DNA of 64,000 nucleotides from Pseudomonadota bacterium (GTDB taxonomy: Bacteria; Pseudomonadota; Gammaproteobacteria; Steroidobacterales; Steroidobacteraceae). Location of the stretch: contig JAFEDR010000001.1 of the NCBI GenBank assembly GCA_018241525.1, forward strand, positions 62,001 through 126,000, in the 5' to 3' direction. The notes under the pieces are model-generated. The model did not search any database. It was not told the DNA's origin and saw only the letters and a program-made list of their open reading frames with translations. Shown piece after piece: positions 7,410-16,950 of this stretch; the stretch's first letter is position 1, and the number at the start of each line of letters is the position of its first letter. A program made the position numbers and the translations under genes.

Positions 7410-8875
7410 CCGCGGAAATACTGGTCAACGTCACGCCGCGCGAGAGCCGCGCGGCGTTCCTCGAGAACGGCGTGCTGCAGGAAGTGCACATCGAGCGCGC
7501 CAACCGGCGCGGCATCACCAGCAACATCTACAAGGGGCGGGTCTCGCGGGTGCTGCCCGGCATGCAGGCGGCGTTCATCGACGTCGGCCTCGACCGCACC
7601 GCGTTCCTGCACGTCTCGGACATCGCGCGGCGCGACGACGTCGACGCCGAGTTCGAGGCGCCGCGCACCGACGACATCCGCGCCGCGGTCACCGAGGGCG
7701 ACGAGCTGCTGGTGCAGGTGCTCAAGGATCCGCTCGGCACCAAGGGCGCGCGGCTGACCACCTTCGTGACGCTGCCGTCGCGCTTCCTCGTCTACATGCC
7801 GCAGGGGCACGGCGTCGGCGTCTCGGCGCGCATCGAGGACGAGGCCGAGCGCGCGCGGCTGCGCGCCCTGGTCGAGGCGTTCCTGCCCGCCGAGCGCCCG
7901 GGCGGCTACATCGTGCGCACCGTCGCCGAGGGAGCCGGACCCGAGGCGCTGCACGCTGACATGCTGTTCCTGCAGCGGCTGTGGGAGGTGGTGGCACGCA
8001 CCGGCGGCACCGCGACCGCCGGCCAGCTCGTCCACGAGGACCTGCCGCTGCACGTGCGCATGCTGCGCGACCTGCTCGGCCAGGACGTCGAGCGGGTGCA
8101 GGTCGACGCGCCGGCCGCCCACGGGCGGATGCTCGAGTTCGCGCGCACGTTCATGCCCGAGTCGGAGCCGAAGATCGAGCTCTACCGCGGCAACCGGCCG
8201 ATCCTCGACCTGTACGGCGTCGAGGACGAGATCAAGAAGGCGCTCGACCGCAAGGTGCCGCTGAAGTCGGGCGGCTACCTGATCATCGACCAGACCGAGG
8301 CGATGACCACGATCGACGTCAACACCGGCGCCTTCGTCGGCCATCGCAACCTCGAGGACACGATCTTCCGCACCAACCTGGAGGCGGCGGTCGCGATCGC
8401 GCGCCAGCTGCGGCTGCGCAACCTCGGCGGCATCATCATCATCGACTTCATCGACATGCAGGACGAGGACCACCGGCGGCAGGTGCTGCAGGCGCTCGAG
8501 AAGAGCCTCGCCACCGACCACGCGCGCACCCACATCTCCTCGGTCTCGCCGCTCGGACTGGTCGAGATGACCCGCAAGCGCACGCGCGAGAGCCTCGAGC
8601 ACCTGCTGTGCCAGCCGTGCCCGACCTGCGAGGGCCGCCGCTACGTCAAGACCGCGGAGACCGTCGCCTACGAGATCTTCCGCGAGATCGTCCGCCAGGC
8701 GCGCCAGTTCGAGGTGCAGGGACTCATGGTGCTCGCGCACCAGGACGTCATCGAGCTGCTGCTCGACGAGGAGTCGGCGGCGCTCGGCGAGCTCGAGGTG
8801 CTGGTCGGCAAGCCGATCCGGCTGCAGACCGAGGCGCTGTACGCCCAGGACCAGTACGACGTGGTGCTGCTCTGA
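7406..8875 (+). CDS. rng: Ribonuclease G
   Basis: 489 residues, matching RNase G length. It begins MTAEILVNVTPRESRAAFLENG, then an S1-like domain (NIYKGRVSRVLPGMQAAFIDVGL), the catalytic region with DQTEAMTTIDVNTG and IIIIDFIDM, and the zinc-link CQPCPTCEGR. It is an endoribonuclease for 16S rRNA 5' end maturation and mRNA decay. The GTG start at 7406 overlaps the maf stop by 4 nt. Confidence 0.95.
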   Translation: MTAEILVNVTPRESRAAFLENGVLQEVHIERANRRGITSNIYKGRVSRVLPGMQAAFIDVGLDRTAFLHVSDIARRDDVDAEFEAPRTDDIRAAVTEGDELLVQVLKDPLGTKGARLTTFVTLPSRFLVYMPQGHGVGVSARIEDEAERARLRALVEAFLPAERPGGYIVRTVAEGAGPEALHADMLFLQRLWEVVARTGGTATAGQLVHEDLPLHVRMLRDLLGQDVERVQVDAPAAHGRMLEFARTFMPESEPKIELYRGNRPILDLYGVEDEIKKALDRKVPLKSGGYLIIDQTEAMTTIDVNTGAFVGHRNLEDTIFRTNLEAAVAIARQLRLRNLGGIIIIDFIDMQDEDHRRQVLQALEKSLATDHARTHISSVSPLGLVEMTRKRTRESLEHLLCQPCPTCEGRRYVKTAETVAYEIFREIVRQARQFEVQGLMVLAHQDVIELLLDEESAALGELEVLVGKPIRLQTEALYAQDQYDVVLL

Positions 8876-8885
8876 GCGATCGCCG

Positions 8886-11800
8886 ATGAGCCGCGCCCGC
8901 AAGATCTGGAAGTGGACCGCGATCACCGTCGGCGCCATCGTGGTGCTGCTGGCGGTCGCGGTCGGCGGGCTGCGGGTGTGGCTCGAGCACTCGCCGGGCC
9001 TCGCGCCGCAGCTGGTGGCGCGCGTCGAGCGGCTGACCGGGCTCGACTTCTCGTTCGCCGCCATCGATGCGCGCCTCGGCCTCTACGGCCCCGAGCTCGT
9101 GTTCCGCGACGCGAAGGTCACCGTGCCCGGCCAGCGCGATGCGCTCGTCACGGCGCGCGCCGGGCGCGTCGGCTTCGACCTGTGGCGCTCGCTGCGCACC
9201 GGACGCATGGCCTCGGGCCGCGTCGTGCTCGAGGGCGCGCTCGTCTACGCCTACCTGACGCCGACCGGCGTCGAGCTGCGCGGCCAGGGAGCGATCGGCG
9301 CGGCCGACGGCGGCGCGCACCTCAAGCTCGGCGAGCTGCCGGTCGGGCACCTGCGGATCGAGGACGCGACGATCTGGGTGCAGGACCTGCGCCGCACGGC
9401 CAAGCCCTGGCGCGTCGAGCGGGTCGCGCTCGACCTCGAGCGCGACCCGGCGGCCCTCAGGCTGAGCGGGCGCGTGAACCTGCCCGAATCGCTCGGCGCG
9501 CGACTCGACGCCGAGGGCGAGCTCACCGGCGACCTCGGCGCACCGGAGACGCTCGACTGGCACGGCAAGGCGGCGCTCAAGGGCGCGGTCGTCGGTGGCT
9601 GGGCGGCGCTGCTGCCACAGTGGTCCTGGCTGCCCGTCGCCGGCCGCGGTGACGTCGCCGCCGAGGCCACGGGTCACGGCACCGCCCTGCAGCGCCTCGA
9701 GGCGCGGCTCGACCTGCGCGACCTTGCGGCAGCACCGGCGGGCATGCCCGCGGGATCCGCGCCGCTGACCGCGGCCGGCACGGCCCCGGCGCCGGTCGCC
9801 ACCGCGGCCACCGCGGCCACCGCGGCTGCCACGGCTCCCGCGAGTCCCGCGGTTCCGGCCGCGCAGGCGCGTCTCGCGACGCTCGCGGGCGTCCTCAGCG
9901 TCAGCGAGCAGGACGGGCGCTGGACGGCGCGCGGTTCGGAGCTGACGGTGGATCCCGGCCACGACGCCTGGCGCCGCGGCGAGTTCGAGCTCACGGCCGA
10001 CCTCACGGACGGCGCGCTGCAGGGCGTCGCGCTGCGCTCGCCGGCGATCCGTCTCGACGGCGTCGCGGCGCTGGCGCCGTTCCTGCCGCCGGGTGCGGCA
10101 CGCGATGCGGCGGCGGCACTCGCCCCCCGCGGTGCGCTGACGGTCGTGGACCTGCGGATCGCGCGCGGCCCGGCGGCGGGCGAGTGGCGCGTCGATGGCG
10201 GCCTGCGCTTCACGGGGCTCGGCTGGGGCCCCTGGCGCGCGCTGCCCGGCCTCGGGCCGCTCGACGGCACGCTCGCGGCGCACGGCGACGGCGGCGAGGT
10301 ACAGCTGCACTCGGAGCGCTTCACGCTCGCGCTGCCGCAGGTACTGCACGATCCGGTCGGCGCGGAGGCGATCGGCGCCAAGCTTGCCTGGTGGTGGCGC
10401 GCCGACGGCTGGCGTTTCGCGGCCGACGAGGTCGCGACGCGCTCGCCGGATGCGACCACCCGCGGCTACGCGCGGCTGTGGCTGCCGGCCGATGCCGAGC
10501 TCTCGCCGCGCCTGGTGATCGACTTCCACGTCGCCGGCGTCGATGCGCGCGCCGCGCCGAAGTACCTGCCGGCGCGCAACATCCCGCCGAAGACGATGGC
10601 CTGGCTCGACCACGCGTTCCTCGCCGGGCGCGTGCCCGAGGCGCGCATCGAGTTCGCCGGCGAGACCCGCCGCTTCCCGTTCCGCGACGGCGGCGGGCTG
10701 TTCCGCGTGCGCCTCCGCTACGAGGGCATCCGGCTGCACTACCAGGACGGCTTTGCCGACGTCGAGGGCGCGGACGGCGAGGCGGAGTTCAGGAACCAGG
10801 GCTTCACGGTGCACGGCAAGGGCGCGCGCGTCAGCGGCCTCACGATCACCGATCCGGTCGTGACCCTCGCCGACTACCACGACGCCGAGCTGCTCGCCCA
10901 GGCGCGCGCCGAGGGCGATGCCAAGGACGCGCTGCGCTTCCTGCAGGGCTCGCCGATCGGCCCCAAGCTCGGCGACTTCTTCATGGGCGTCGACGGCCAT
11001 GGCCCGCTGTCGGCCCAGGTGCACCTCGACTTGCCGTTCCGCCAGTTCGCGCTGAGGCGCATCAACGTCGACGGCCGGATCGACGGCGTCGCCGCGCGCC
11101 TGCCGGGACTCGACGACGAGTTTACCGAGCTGAGCGGCGCGTTCGCGCTGCACGACCGCGAGCTCGACGTGCCGCAGCTGACCGGCACCGTCTTCGACGG
11201 GCCGCTGAAGCTGCGGGCGCGCACCGTGACCGGGCCCTCGGGCCTGGCCGGTGACCGGCTGCTGCTCGTCGAGGGCAGCGGTCACGCCGCCGCCACCCGC
11301 CTGCAGCCGCTGCTCGGCATCACCCGCGGCCACTGGCTGGCCGGCGGCGCGGACTGGCGGCTGCAGGCGCGGCTGCCGCGCCTCGAGTGGCGCCCGGACC
11401 CGCTGCCGCCGCCGGCCGACGCGCCGGCCGACGCGCCGCCGCAGATCGCCGACGTCGAGATCCGCTCGCTGCCGGTCACGGCGCACCTCGAGTCGAGCCT
11501 CGCCGGGCTCGACGTCAACCTGCCGGAGCCGCTCGCCAAGGACGCCGACGAGGCGCGGCTGCTGAAGGTCGACGTCACGGTCGACCCGGGGCTCGCGGCC
11601 GACGCGCCGCGCGTGCCCGCGGCCTTCCATCGCCGCGACCTGCCGCGGCCGCCGTCGGTGCTGGCGCGGCTCGGGTTCGGCCGCGACAGCGGCGCCTTCG
11701 AGTGGCGCCGCGAGGACGCCTGGCACCTCGCGCGCGGCACGCTGCACCTCGGACCCGGCAGCGCGCAGCTGCGCGACTCGCCCGGCGTGTGGGTCGAGGG

Positions 11801-12983
11801 CCGCACCGCCGAGTACGACCTGTCGGCGTGGCTGCGCGTGCGCTTCTCGGACGGTGCGAGCCACAATCTCTCGGACGTGCTCAAGGGCGGCACGGTCGCG
11901 GTCGACCGCTTCTCGATCTTCGGCTTCGACTTCCCCGACGTGACGCTGACGCTCGAGGGCAGCGGTGACGCCTGGCACGCGGCGGTCGATGGCCCGTCGG
12001 CCCGCGGCCAGATCGTCGTCCCGTGGCAGATCCCGGGCGGCGAGGCGCTGACGCTCGACATGGAGCGGCTGGTGCTCGGCGAGCGCAGCAGCGGTGGCGA
12101 CGCCGACGGTGAGAAGAGCGACCCGACGCAGCTGCCGGCGATGCTGATCCGGGTCAAGAACCTCGAGATCCAGAAGCGCCGCTTCGGCTCGCTGGAGGCA
12201 CACGTGTCGCGCACCGCCGAGGGCCTGCAGCTCGACCGCGCGACGCTGAAGGGCAATTCGTTCGAGGCGGCGGGCAAGGGCAGCTGGACGCTGGTCGGCG
12301 CCGGCCAGACCACCAGCCTCGTCTTCACGCTCGACAGCACCGACCTGCTCGACACGCTGAACGCCTGGGGCTTCAGCGGCACGCTGACCGGCAAGGGCGG
12401 TCATGCGACCGCGGACCTGCACTGGAAGGACGGCCTCGACGGCGACGTCTTCGCGCGCCTCGCCGGCCATGTGAAGATCTCGGCGGAGCAGGGCCAGGTG
12501 ATCTCGGTCGACCCGGGCGCCGGGCGCGTGCTCGGCCTGCTGTCGGTGGCCGCGCTGCCGCGCCGGCTGACGCTCGACTTCAGCGACCTGACCGACAAGG
12601 GCTTCGCGTTCGACTCGATCCACGGCGACTTCGAGCTCAAGGACGGCAACGCGATCACGAACAACCTGGTACTGAAGGGCCCGGCGGCCGAGATCGGCAT
12701 CGCCGGCCGGACCGGCATTAAGTCACGCGACTACGACCAGACGGCCAAGGTCACCGGTCACTTCGGCGGCCCGCTCGCGGCCGCGACGGCGCTCGCCGTG
12801 AACCCGGCCGCAGGCGCGGCGCTGCTGCTGTTCTCGAGCGTGTTCAAAGAGCCCCTGTCGGGGCTCACGCGCGGCTACTATCGGATCACCGGCAGCTGGG
12901 ACCAGCCGAAGGTGGAGCGCATCGGGGCGAGCCAGGCCAAGGAGGCCGCCGAGAGCGCGACCGCCGAGAGCGGAACGCATTGA
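8886..12983 (+). CDS. yhdP: YhdP family protein (AsmA-like, TIGR02099), phospholipid transport
   Basis: 1365 residues. One N-terminal membrane anchor at about 11-30 (VGAIVVLLAVAVGG) is followed by a long beta-rich periplasmic body and a C-terminal AsmA_2-like region (VLGLLSVAALPRRLTLDFSDL, then GGPLAAATALAVNPAAGAALLLFSSVFKEPL). YhdP, TamB and YdbH are AsmA-like bridges that carry phospholipids between the two membranes. The rng-yhdP-nit-tldD order is widespread in proteobacteria and supports the call. A low-complexity Ala/Thr linker at about residues 300-325 is encoded by a perfect 9-bp repeat. Confidence 0.9.
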   Translation: MSRARKIWKWTAITVGAIVVLLAVAVGGLRVWLEHSPGLAPQLVARVERLTGLDFSFAAIDARLGLYGPELVFRDAKVTVPGQRDALVTARAGRVGFDLWRSLRTGRMASGRVVLEGALVYAYLTPTGVELRGQGAIGAADGGAHLKLGELPVGHLRIEDATIWVQDLRRTAKPWRVERVALDLERDPAALRLSGRVNLPESLGARLDAEGELTGDLGAPETLDWHGKAALKGAVVGGWAALLPQWSWLPVAGRGDVAAEATGHGTALQRLEARLDLRDLAAAPAGMPAGSAPLTAAGTAPAPVATAATAATAAATAPASPAVPAAQARLATLAGVLSVSEQDGRWTARGSELTVDPGHDAWRRGEFELTADLTDGALQGVALRSPAIRLDGVAALAPFLPPGAARDAAAALAPRGALTVVDLRIARGPAAGEWRVDGGLRFTGLGWGPWRALPGLGPLDGTLAAHGDGGEVQLHSERFTLALPQVLHDPVGAEAIGAKLAWWWRADGWRFAADEVATRSPDATTRGYARLWLPADAELSPRLVIDFHVAGVDARAAPKYLPARNIPPKTMAWLDHAFLAGRVPEARIEFAGETRRFPFRDGGGLFRVRLRYEGIRLHYQDGFADVEGADGEAEFRNQGFTVHGKGARVSGLTITDPVVTLADYHDAELLAQARAEGDAKDALRFLQGSPIGPKLGDFFMGVDGHGPLSAQVHLDLPFRQFALRRINVDGRIDGVAARLPGLDDEFTELSGAFALHDRELDVPQLTGTVFDGPLKLRARTVTGPSGLAGDRLLLVEGSGHAAATRLQPLLGITRGHWLAGGADWRLQARLPRLEWRPDPLPPPADAPADAPPQIADVEIRSLPVTAHLESSLAGLDVNLPEPLAKDADEARLLKVDVTVDPGLAADAPRVPAAFHRRDLPRPPSVLARLGFGRDSGAFEWRREDAWHLARGTLHLGPGSAQLRDSPGVWVEGRTAEYDLSAWLRVRFSDGASHNLSDVLKGGTVAVDRFSIFGFDFPDVTLTLEGSGDAWHAAVDGPSARGQIVVPWQIPGGEALTLDMERLVLGERSSGGDADGEKSDPTQLPAMLIRVKNLEIQKRRFGSLEAHVSRTAEGLQLDRATLKGNSFEAAGKGSWTLVGAGQTTSLVFTLDSTDLLDTLNAWGFSGTLTGKGGHATADLHWKDGLDGDVFARLAGHVKISAEQGQVISVDPGAGRVLGLLSVAALPRRLTLDFSDLTDKGFAFDSIHGDFELKDGNAITNNLVLKGPAAEIGIAGRTGIKSRDYDQTAKVTGHFGGPLAAATALAVNPAAGAALLLFSSVFKEPLSGLTRGYYRITGSWDQPKVERIGASQAKEAAESATAESGTH
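9801..9827 (+). repeat. Three tandem 9-bp units inside yhdP
   Basis: ACCGCGGCC is repeated in tandem, with the third copy ending in T, and encodes TAATAATAA in an Ala/Thr/Pro-rich linker. It keeps the reading frame and could vary in copy number by slippage. Confidence 0.85.
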
Positions 12984-12993
12984 GGAGAGGGAC

Positions 12994-13815
12994 GTGACGA
13001 GCTTTGCCGCCGTGCAGATGACCTCGGGACCCGACGTGGCCGCGAACCTGGCCGCGGCGGGCCGGCTGATCGACGCGGCCGCGGCCAGCGGTGCCGCCGT
13101 CGTGCTGCTGCCCGAGAACTTCAACTTCATCGGCCAGCGCGACGCCGACAAGCGCACCGTGGCCGAGGCCTACGGGGCGGGCCCCACCCAGGACTTCCTC
13201 GCCGCGGCGGCGCGCCGCCACGGGCTGTGGATCATCGGCGGCACGCAGCCGCTGCGCAGCGAATCGGCCGATGGCCGCGTCACGAACAGCTCGCTCGTCT
13301 ACGACGCCACCGGCCGCTGCGTCGCGCGCTACGACAAGATCCACCTGTTCGACGTCGACGTGCCCGGCAAGCCCGGCGAGACCTACCGCGAGAGCTCGCA
13401 CGTCGCGCCCGGCCGCGAGGCCGTGGTCGTCGACACGCCGGCCGGCCGGGTCGGGCTCTCGGTCTGCTACGACATGCGCTTCCCGGAGCTCTACCGGCGG
13501 CTGTCCGCGGCCGGCGCCGAGATCCTGGTGATGCCGGCGGCGTTCACCGTGCCGACCGGGCGCGCGCACTGGGAGACGCTGCTGCGGGCGCGCGCCGTCG
13601 AGAACCTCTGCTACGTCGCGGCCGCGGCCCAGTCGGGCGTCCACCCGAACGGCCGCGAGACCTACGGCGACACGATCCTGATCGACTTCTGGGGGCGGGT
13701 GCTGACCCGCCTGCCGCGCGGCTCGGGCGTCGTGAGCGCACCGATCGATCGCGCGCAGCTCGCCCAGACGCGCGCCGAGTTCCCGGCGCTGCAGAACCGC
13801 GTACTCAGCTGCTGA
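12994..13815 (+). CDS. Nitrilase-family amidohydrolase (Nit1/deaminated-glutathione amidase-like)
   Basis: 273 residues. The catalytic triad of carbon-nitrogen hydrolases is visible: E41 in LLPENFNF, K115 in [11 protein letters not shown] and C158 in [15 protein letters not shown]. The Nit1/YbeM branch removes the amide from deaminated glutathione, a repair reaction in the cytoplasm, and this sequence fits that branch ([27 protein letters not shown]). It starts at a GTG preceded by a GAGGAGAGG ribosome site, 10 nt after yhdP, and tldD follows after 10 nt. Exact substrate is inferred from family. Confidence 0.88.
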   Translation: MTSFAAVQMTSGPDVAANLAAAGRLIDAAAASGAAVVLLPENFNFIGQRDADKRTVAEAYGAGPTQDFLAAAARRHGLWIIGGTQPLRSESADGRVTNSSLVYDATGRCVARYDKIHLFDVDVPGKPGETYRESSHVAPGREAVVVDTPAGRVGLSVCYDMRFPELYRRLSAAGAEILVMPAAFTVPTGRAHWETLLRARAVENLCYVAAAAQSGVHPNGRETYGDTILIDFWGRVLTRLPRGSGVVSAPIDRAQLAQTRAEFPALQNRVLSC

Positions 13816-13825
13816 CGGGAGACCC

Positions 13826-15295
13826 ATGGCCGCGCTGCCCGACTTCGACGACCCGCTTGCGATCGCCCGCGACAGCCTGCTCGCGCCGGCCGGACTCGAC
13901 CTCGCCGCGCTCGAGCGCGTGCTCGGCCAGATGCACAGCCACGCGCTCGACGAGGCGGAGCTGTACTTCCAGCTGAGCCGCGACGAGACCTGGGCGCTCG
14001 AGGACGGCATCGTCAAGGAAGGCAGCCACAGCATCGACCAGGGTGTCGGCGTGCGCGCCCTGAGCGGCGAGCGCACGGGCTTCGCGTATTCCGACGAGGT
14101 CTCGGCGCCGGCGCTCGAGGAGGCGGCGCGCGCCGCGCGCGCGATCGCGCGCCTCGGCGGCCGGGCGCCGGGCGCCCCGGGCGTGCGGGCCGCGGGCACC
14201 ATCACCGGCCACCGGCTGTACCTGCCGGCCGACCCGATCGTCACCGTGCCCGACGCCGACAAGGTCGCCTTCCTCGGCGAGCTCGACCGCGCGGCGCGTG
14301 CGCTCGACCCGCGCGTGCGGCAGGTCATGGCCAGCCTCGCCGGCATCCACGAGATCGTGCTGATCCTGAACTCCGCCGGCGTGCTCGCCGCCGACGTCCG
14401 CCCGCTGGTGCGGGTCAACGTCAGCGTGATCCTCGAGGACGGCGGCCGGCGCGAGCAGGGCTACGTCGGCATGGGCGGGCGCTACACGCTCGCGGAGCTG
14501 CTGGCGGGCGCCGAGGTGCGCGACCTGCCGCGCCAGGCCGTGCACGCGGCGAGCGTCAACCTCGAGGCGGTGCCGACGCCGGCCGGGACCATGACGGTGG
14601 TGCTCGCCGGCGGCTGGCCGGGGGTCATGCTGCACGAGGCGGTCGGCCACCCGCTCGAGGGCGACTTCAACCGCAAGGGCACCTCGGCCTTCTCCGGCCG
14701 GCTCGGCGAGACGGTCGCGAACCCGCTGTGCACGGTCGTCGACGACGGCACGCTCGCGCGGCGACGCGGCTCGCTCAACGTCGACGACGAGGGCACGCCG
14801 ACCCGCTGCACGACGCTGATCGAGAAGGGCGTGCTGAAGGGCTACATGCAGGACCGGCTGAACGCCCGGCTGATGGGCATGCCGGCCACCGGCAACGGCC
14901 GGCGCGAGTCCTTCGCGCACGCGACCATGCCGCGCATGACCAACACCTACATGCTGCCCGGGCCGCACGACCCCGAGGAGATCATCCGCTCGGTCAAGAA
15001 GGGCCTGTACGCCGTGAACTTCGGCGGCGGCCAGGTCGACACGACCAGCGGCAAGTTCGTGTTCTCGACCAGCGAGGCCTACCTGATCGAGGACGGCAAG
15101 GTGACCCGCCCGGTGAAGGGTGCCTCGCTGATCGGCTCCGGCCCCGAGGTGCTGCAGCGGGTCACGATGCTCGGCAGCGACCTGAAGCTCGACGCCGGCG
15201 TCGGCAACTGCGGCAAGGAAGGCCAGACCGTGCCGGTCGGCGTCGGCCAGCCGACCATGCGGGTCGACGGGTTGACAGTCGGCGGCACCGGCTGA
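13826..15295 (+). CDS. tldD: Metalloprotease TldD
   Basis: 489 residues. The zinc-binding [11 protein letters not shown] motif is at about residues 270-280, followed by [13 protein letters not shown] and a C-terminal [21 protein letters not shown], all typical of TldD. TldD pairs with TldE/PmbA to form a heterodimeric protease that trims unfolded peptides, such as microcin B17 precursor and CcdA. The partner pmbA is in this window at 19112, about 3.8 kb away. TldD carries the zinc-binding HExxxH; PmbA does not. Confidence 0.95.
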   Translation: MAALPDFDDPLAIARDSLLAPAGLDLAALERVLGQMHSHALDEAELYFQLSRDETWALEDGIVKEGSHSIDQGVGVRALSGERTGFAYSDEVSAPALEEAARAARAIARLGGRAPGAPGVRAAGTITGHRLYLPADPIVTVPDADKVAFLGELDRAARALDPRVRQVMASLAGIHEIVLILNSAGVLAADVRPLVRVNVSVILEDGGRREQGYVGMGGRYTLAELLAGAEVRDLPRQAVHAASVNLEAVPTPAGTMTVVLAGGWPGVMLHEAVGHPLEGDFNRKGTSAFSGRLGETVANPLCTVVDDGTLARRRGSLNVDDEGTPTRCTTLIEKGVLKGYMQDRLNARLMGMPATGNGRRESFAHATMPRMTNTYMLPGPHDPEEIIRSVKKGLYAVNFGGGQVDTTSGKFVFSTSEAYLIEDGKVTRPVKGASLIGSGPEVLQRVTMLGSDLKLDAGVGNCGKEGQTVPVGVGQPTMRVDGLTVGGTG

Positions 15296-15336
15296 CACCG
15301 TCGCAGTCGGGCGCCCGGCGCGCCGGGGGAGGGCCG

Positions 15337-15558
15337 ATGTACCTGCCGCGAGGCCTCTACGAGGCACTGCCGTACCTGTACGTGGCTGCCGGGCTCGGCG
15401 CCTGCGTCGCGTCCTACCTCGGCAGCGGCGCGCCGTGGAGCAACCTCGCCTTCGTGGCCGGTTTCGCCGCGATCGTCGGCGGCTCGGTGCTGATCCTGCG
15501 CCGCAAGAGCTACCGCGCGGACGCCGCGCACTACGACCACCGCCCGCTCGACGAGTAG
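15337..15558 (+). CDS. Small conserved-type membrane protein, function unknown
   Basis: 73 residues with two predicted membrane helices (about 12-28 and 35-54) and a short basic then acidic cytoplasmic tail (RRKSYRADAAHYDHRPLDE). The ATG has a GGGGGAGGG ribosome site and lies 41 nt after tldD, so it is probably the last gene of that operon. I recognise no family. The real reading frame is supported by the ribosome site and the clean two-helix pattern. Confidence 0.65.
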   Translation: MYLPRGLYEALPYLYVAAGLGACVASYLGSGAPWSNLAFVAGFAAIVGGSVLILRRKSYRADAAHYDHRPLDE

Positions 15559-15565
15559 CCTGCGC

Positions 15566-16846
15566 TCAGTGCGGGCCGTTGCCGGTCTCGGCGGCGCCCG
15601 CCAGCGTCTCCTGCGAGCCGGTCGGGCTCTGGTCCCCGGCGGTGGAATCGGCGACGTGCCGCAGCGTGCCCGGGCGCTCGTCGACGTAGGTCAGCGTGTG
15701 GCGGCCGATCACGATCACGTCGCCGTCGTTCAGCAGCTGGCGGCGTACCCGCCGGCCGCGGCAGACGATGCCGTTGGTGCTGTTGAGGTCCTCGATCACG
15801 ACGCCCTCGAGCGCAACCGTCACCTGGCAGTGGTGGCGGCTGACGTACTGCGAGTCGATCTGCAGGTCGTTCTCCGGCGTGCGGCCGACCAGCAGGCGGC
15901 CGATCTTGAGCGGCTTGTCGCCGATCGTGCGGCCGTCGGTCGCCACCAGCAGCCGCCCGAGCACCGCGTCGGCGTGCACGCTGCGCAGCACCGGCACGAC
16001 CATCTCGGTGCGCGGCATGCGGTTGGTGCGGCCGGCGTACTCGACCCACTGCAGCTCCTCGATCGCGGTCTTGACCTCGGCCTCGTCGACGGTGTCCTTG
16101 TCGATTGCGTAGGCGCTCATCATCGAGGTGTCGCACAGCGTGTTGATCAGGCGCGGCACGCCGCCCGTGTAGCGGTAGAGCAGCGCGAGCGCGGCGTCGG
16201 TGAAGATCGCGCGGCCACCGCTGCCGGCGACCTCGAGCCGGTGCAGCACGTAGGCGGTCGTGTCCTCCTTGCTGAGCGGCGTCAGGTGGAAGCGCAGCCG
16301 GATGCGCTGCGCCAGCTGGCGCATCTCCGGCGCGTCGAGCTTGTCGTTGAGCTCGGGCTGGCCCGCGAGGATGATCCGCAGCGTCTTGTCCTTGGTGGTC
16401 TCGACGCCGGACAGCAGGCGCACCTCCTCGAGCACGCGGTTCGAGAGGTTCTGGGCCTCGTCGATGACCAGCACGACCTTGCGGCCCGCGGCGTACTGCT
16501 CGATCAGGAAGCTGTTGACGGTCGAGAGCAGCTCGGCCTTGTTCATCTTGAAGGGCGAGAAGCCGAACTGCACCAAGAGGCCCTGCAGGAAGCCGATCGG
16601 GGTGATCTGCGTCTGGTTGATCTGCGCCACCACGACCTCGCGGTCGAGCTCGCGCAGGAAGCTCTCGATCAGCGTGGTCTTGCCCGAGCCGATCTCCCCG
16701 GTGATCACGACGAAGCCGTCCGTGAACCAGATCGTCGACTCCATGTACGCCTTGGCGCGCGAATGGTGCTTCGACAGGTACAGGAACTGCGGATCCGGGC
16801 TCAACCGGAACGGCAGCTCCTTCAGCCGAAACAGGTCGAGATACAT
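15566..16846 (-). CDS. ExeA/GspA-type AAA ATPase fused to a C-terminal FHA domain
   Basis: 426 residues. The first 270 residues form an ExeA-like AAA ATPase: MYLDLFRLKELPFRLSPDP start, Walker A GEIGSGKTT at 50-58, Walker B VVLVIDEAQ at 124-132, and an AGQPEL sensor segment. Residues about 300-395 form an FHA domain with GR at 321-322, SRHH at 336-339 and NSTNG at 355-359, so it should bind phosphothreonine peptides. ExeA normally uses a peptidoglycan-binding tail to help assemble type II secretion secretins; the FHA replaces that tail and suggests control by a Ser/Thr kinase. No kinase or secretion gene is adjacent. Confidence 0.85.
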   Translation of the reverse strand: MYLDLFRLKELPFRLSPDPQFLYLSKHHSRAKAYMESTIWFTDGFVVITGEIGSGKTTLIESFLRELDREVVVAQINQTQITPIGFLQGLLVQFGFSPFKMNKAELLSTVNSFLIEQYAAGRKVVLVIDEAQNLSNRVLEEVRLLSGVETTKDKTLRIILAGQPELNDKLDAPEMRQLAQRIRLRFHLTPLSKEDTTAYVLHRLEVAGSGGRAIFTDAALALLYRYTGGVPRLINTLCDTSMMSAYAIDKDTVDEAEVKTAIEELQWVEYAGRTNRMPRTEMVVPVLRSVHADAVLGRLLVATDGRTIGDKPLKIGRLLVGRTPENDLQIDSQYVSRHHCQVTVALEGVVIEDLNSTNGIVCRGRRVRRQLLNDGDVIVIGRHTLTYVDERPGTLRHVADSTAGDQSPTGSQETLAGAAETGNGPH

Positions 16847-16921
16847 CGCCTCACGCGTCCATTCGGTGGCCGGGCCGGGCCCTTCAGCGGGCCACTATAG
16901 CGGGGCCGGGGCCGCCGGGCC

Positions 16922-16943
16922 AAAAGCCGCCCGCCCGGGCGGC
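16922..16943 (-). terminator. Intrinsic terminator after purE-purK
   Basis: On the minus strand a 7-bp GCCGCCC/GGGCGGC stem with a GGGC loop (16926-16943) is followed by TTTT (16922-16925), 8 nt beyond the purK stop. Confidence 0.7.
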
Positions 16944-16950
16944 CGGACCG

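Noticed and set aside
8748..12623. 1291-codon minus-strand frame opposite yhdP
   Set aside because: Composition typical of antisense frames in GC-rich DNA; the plus strand encodes a recognisable YhdP protein.
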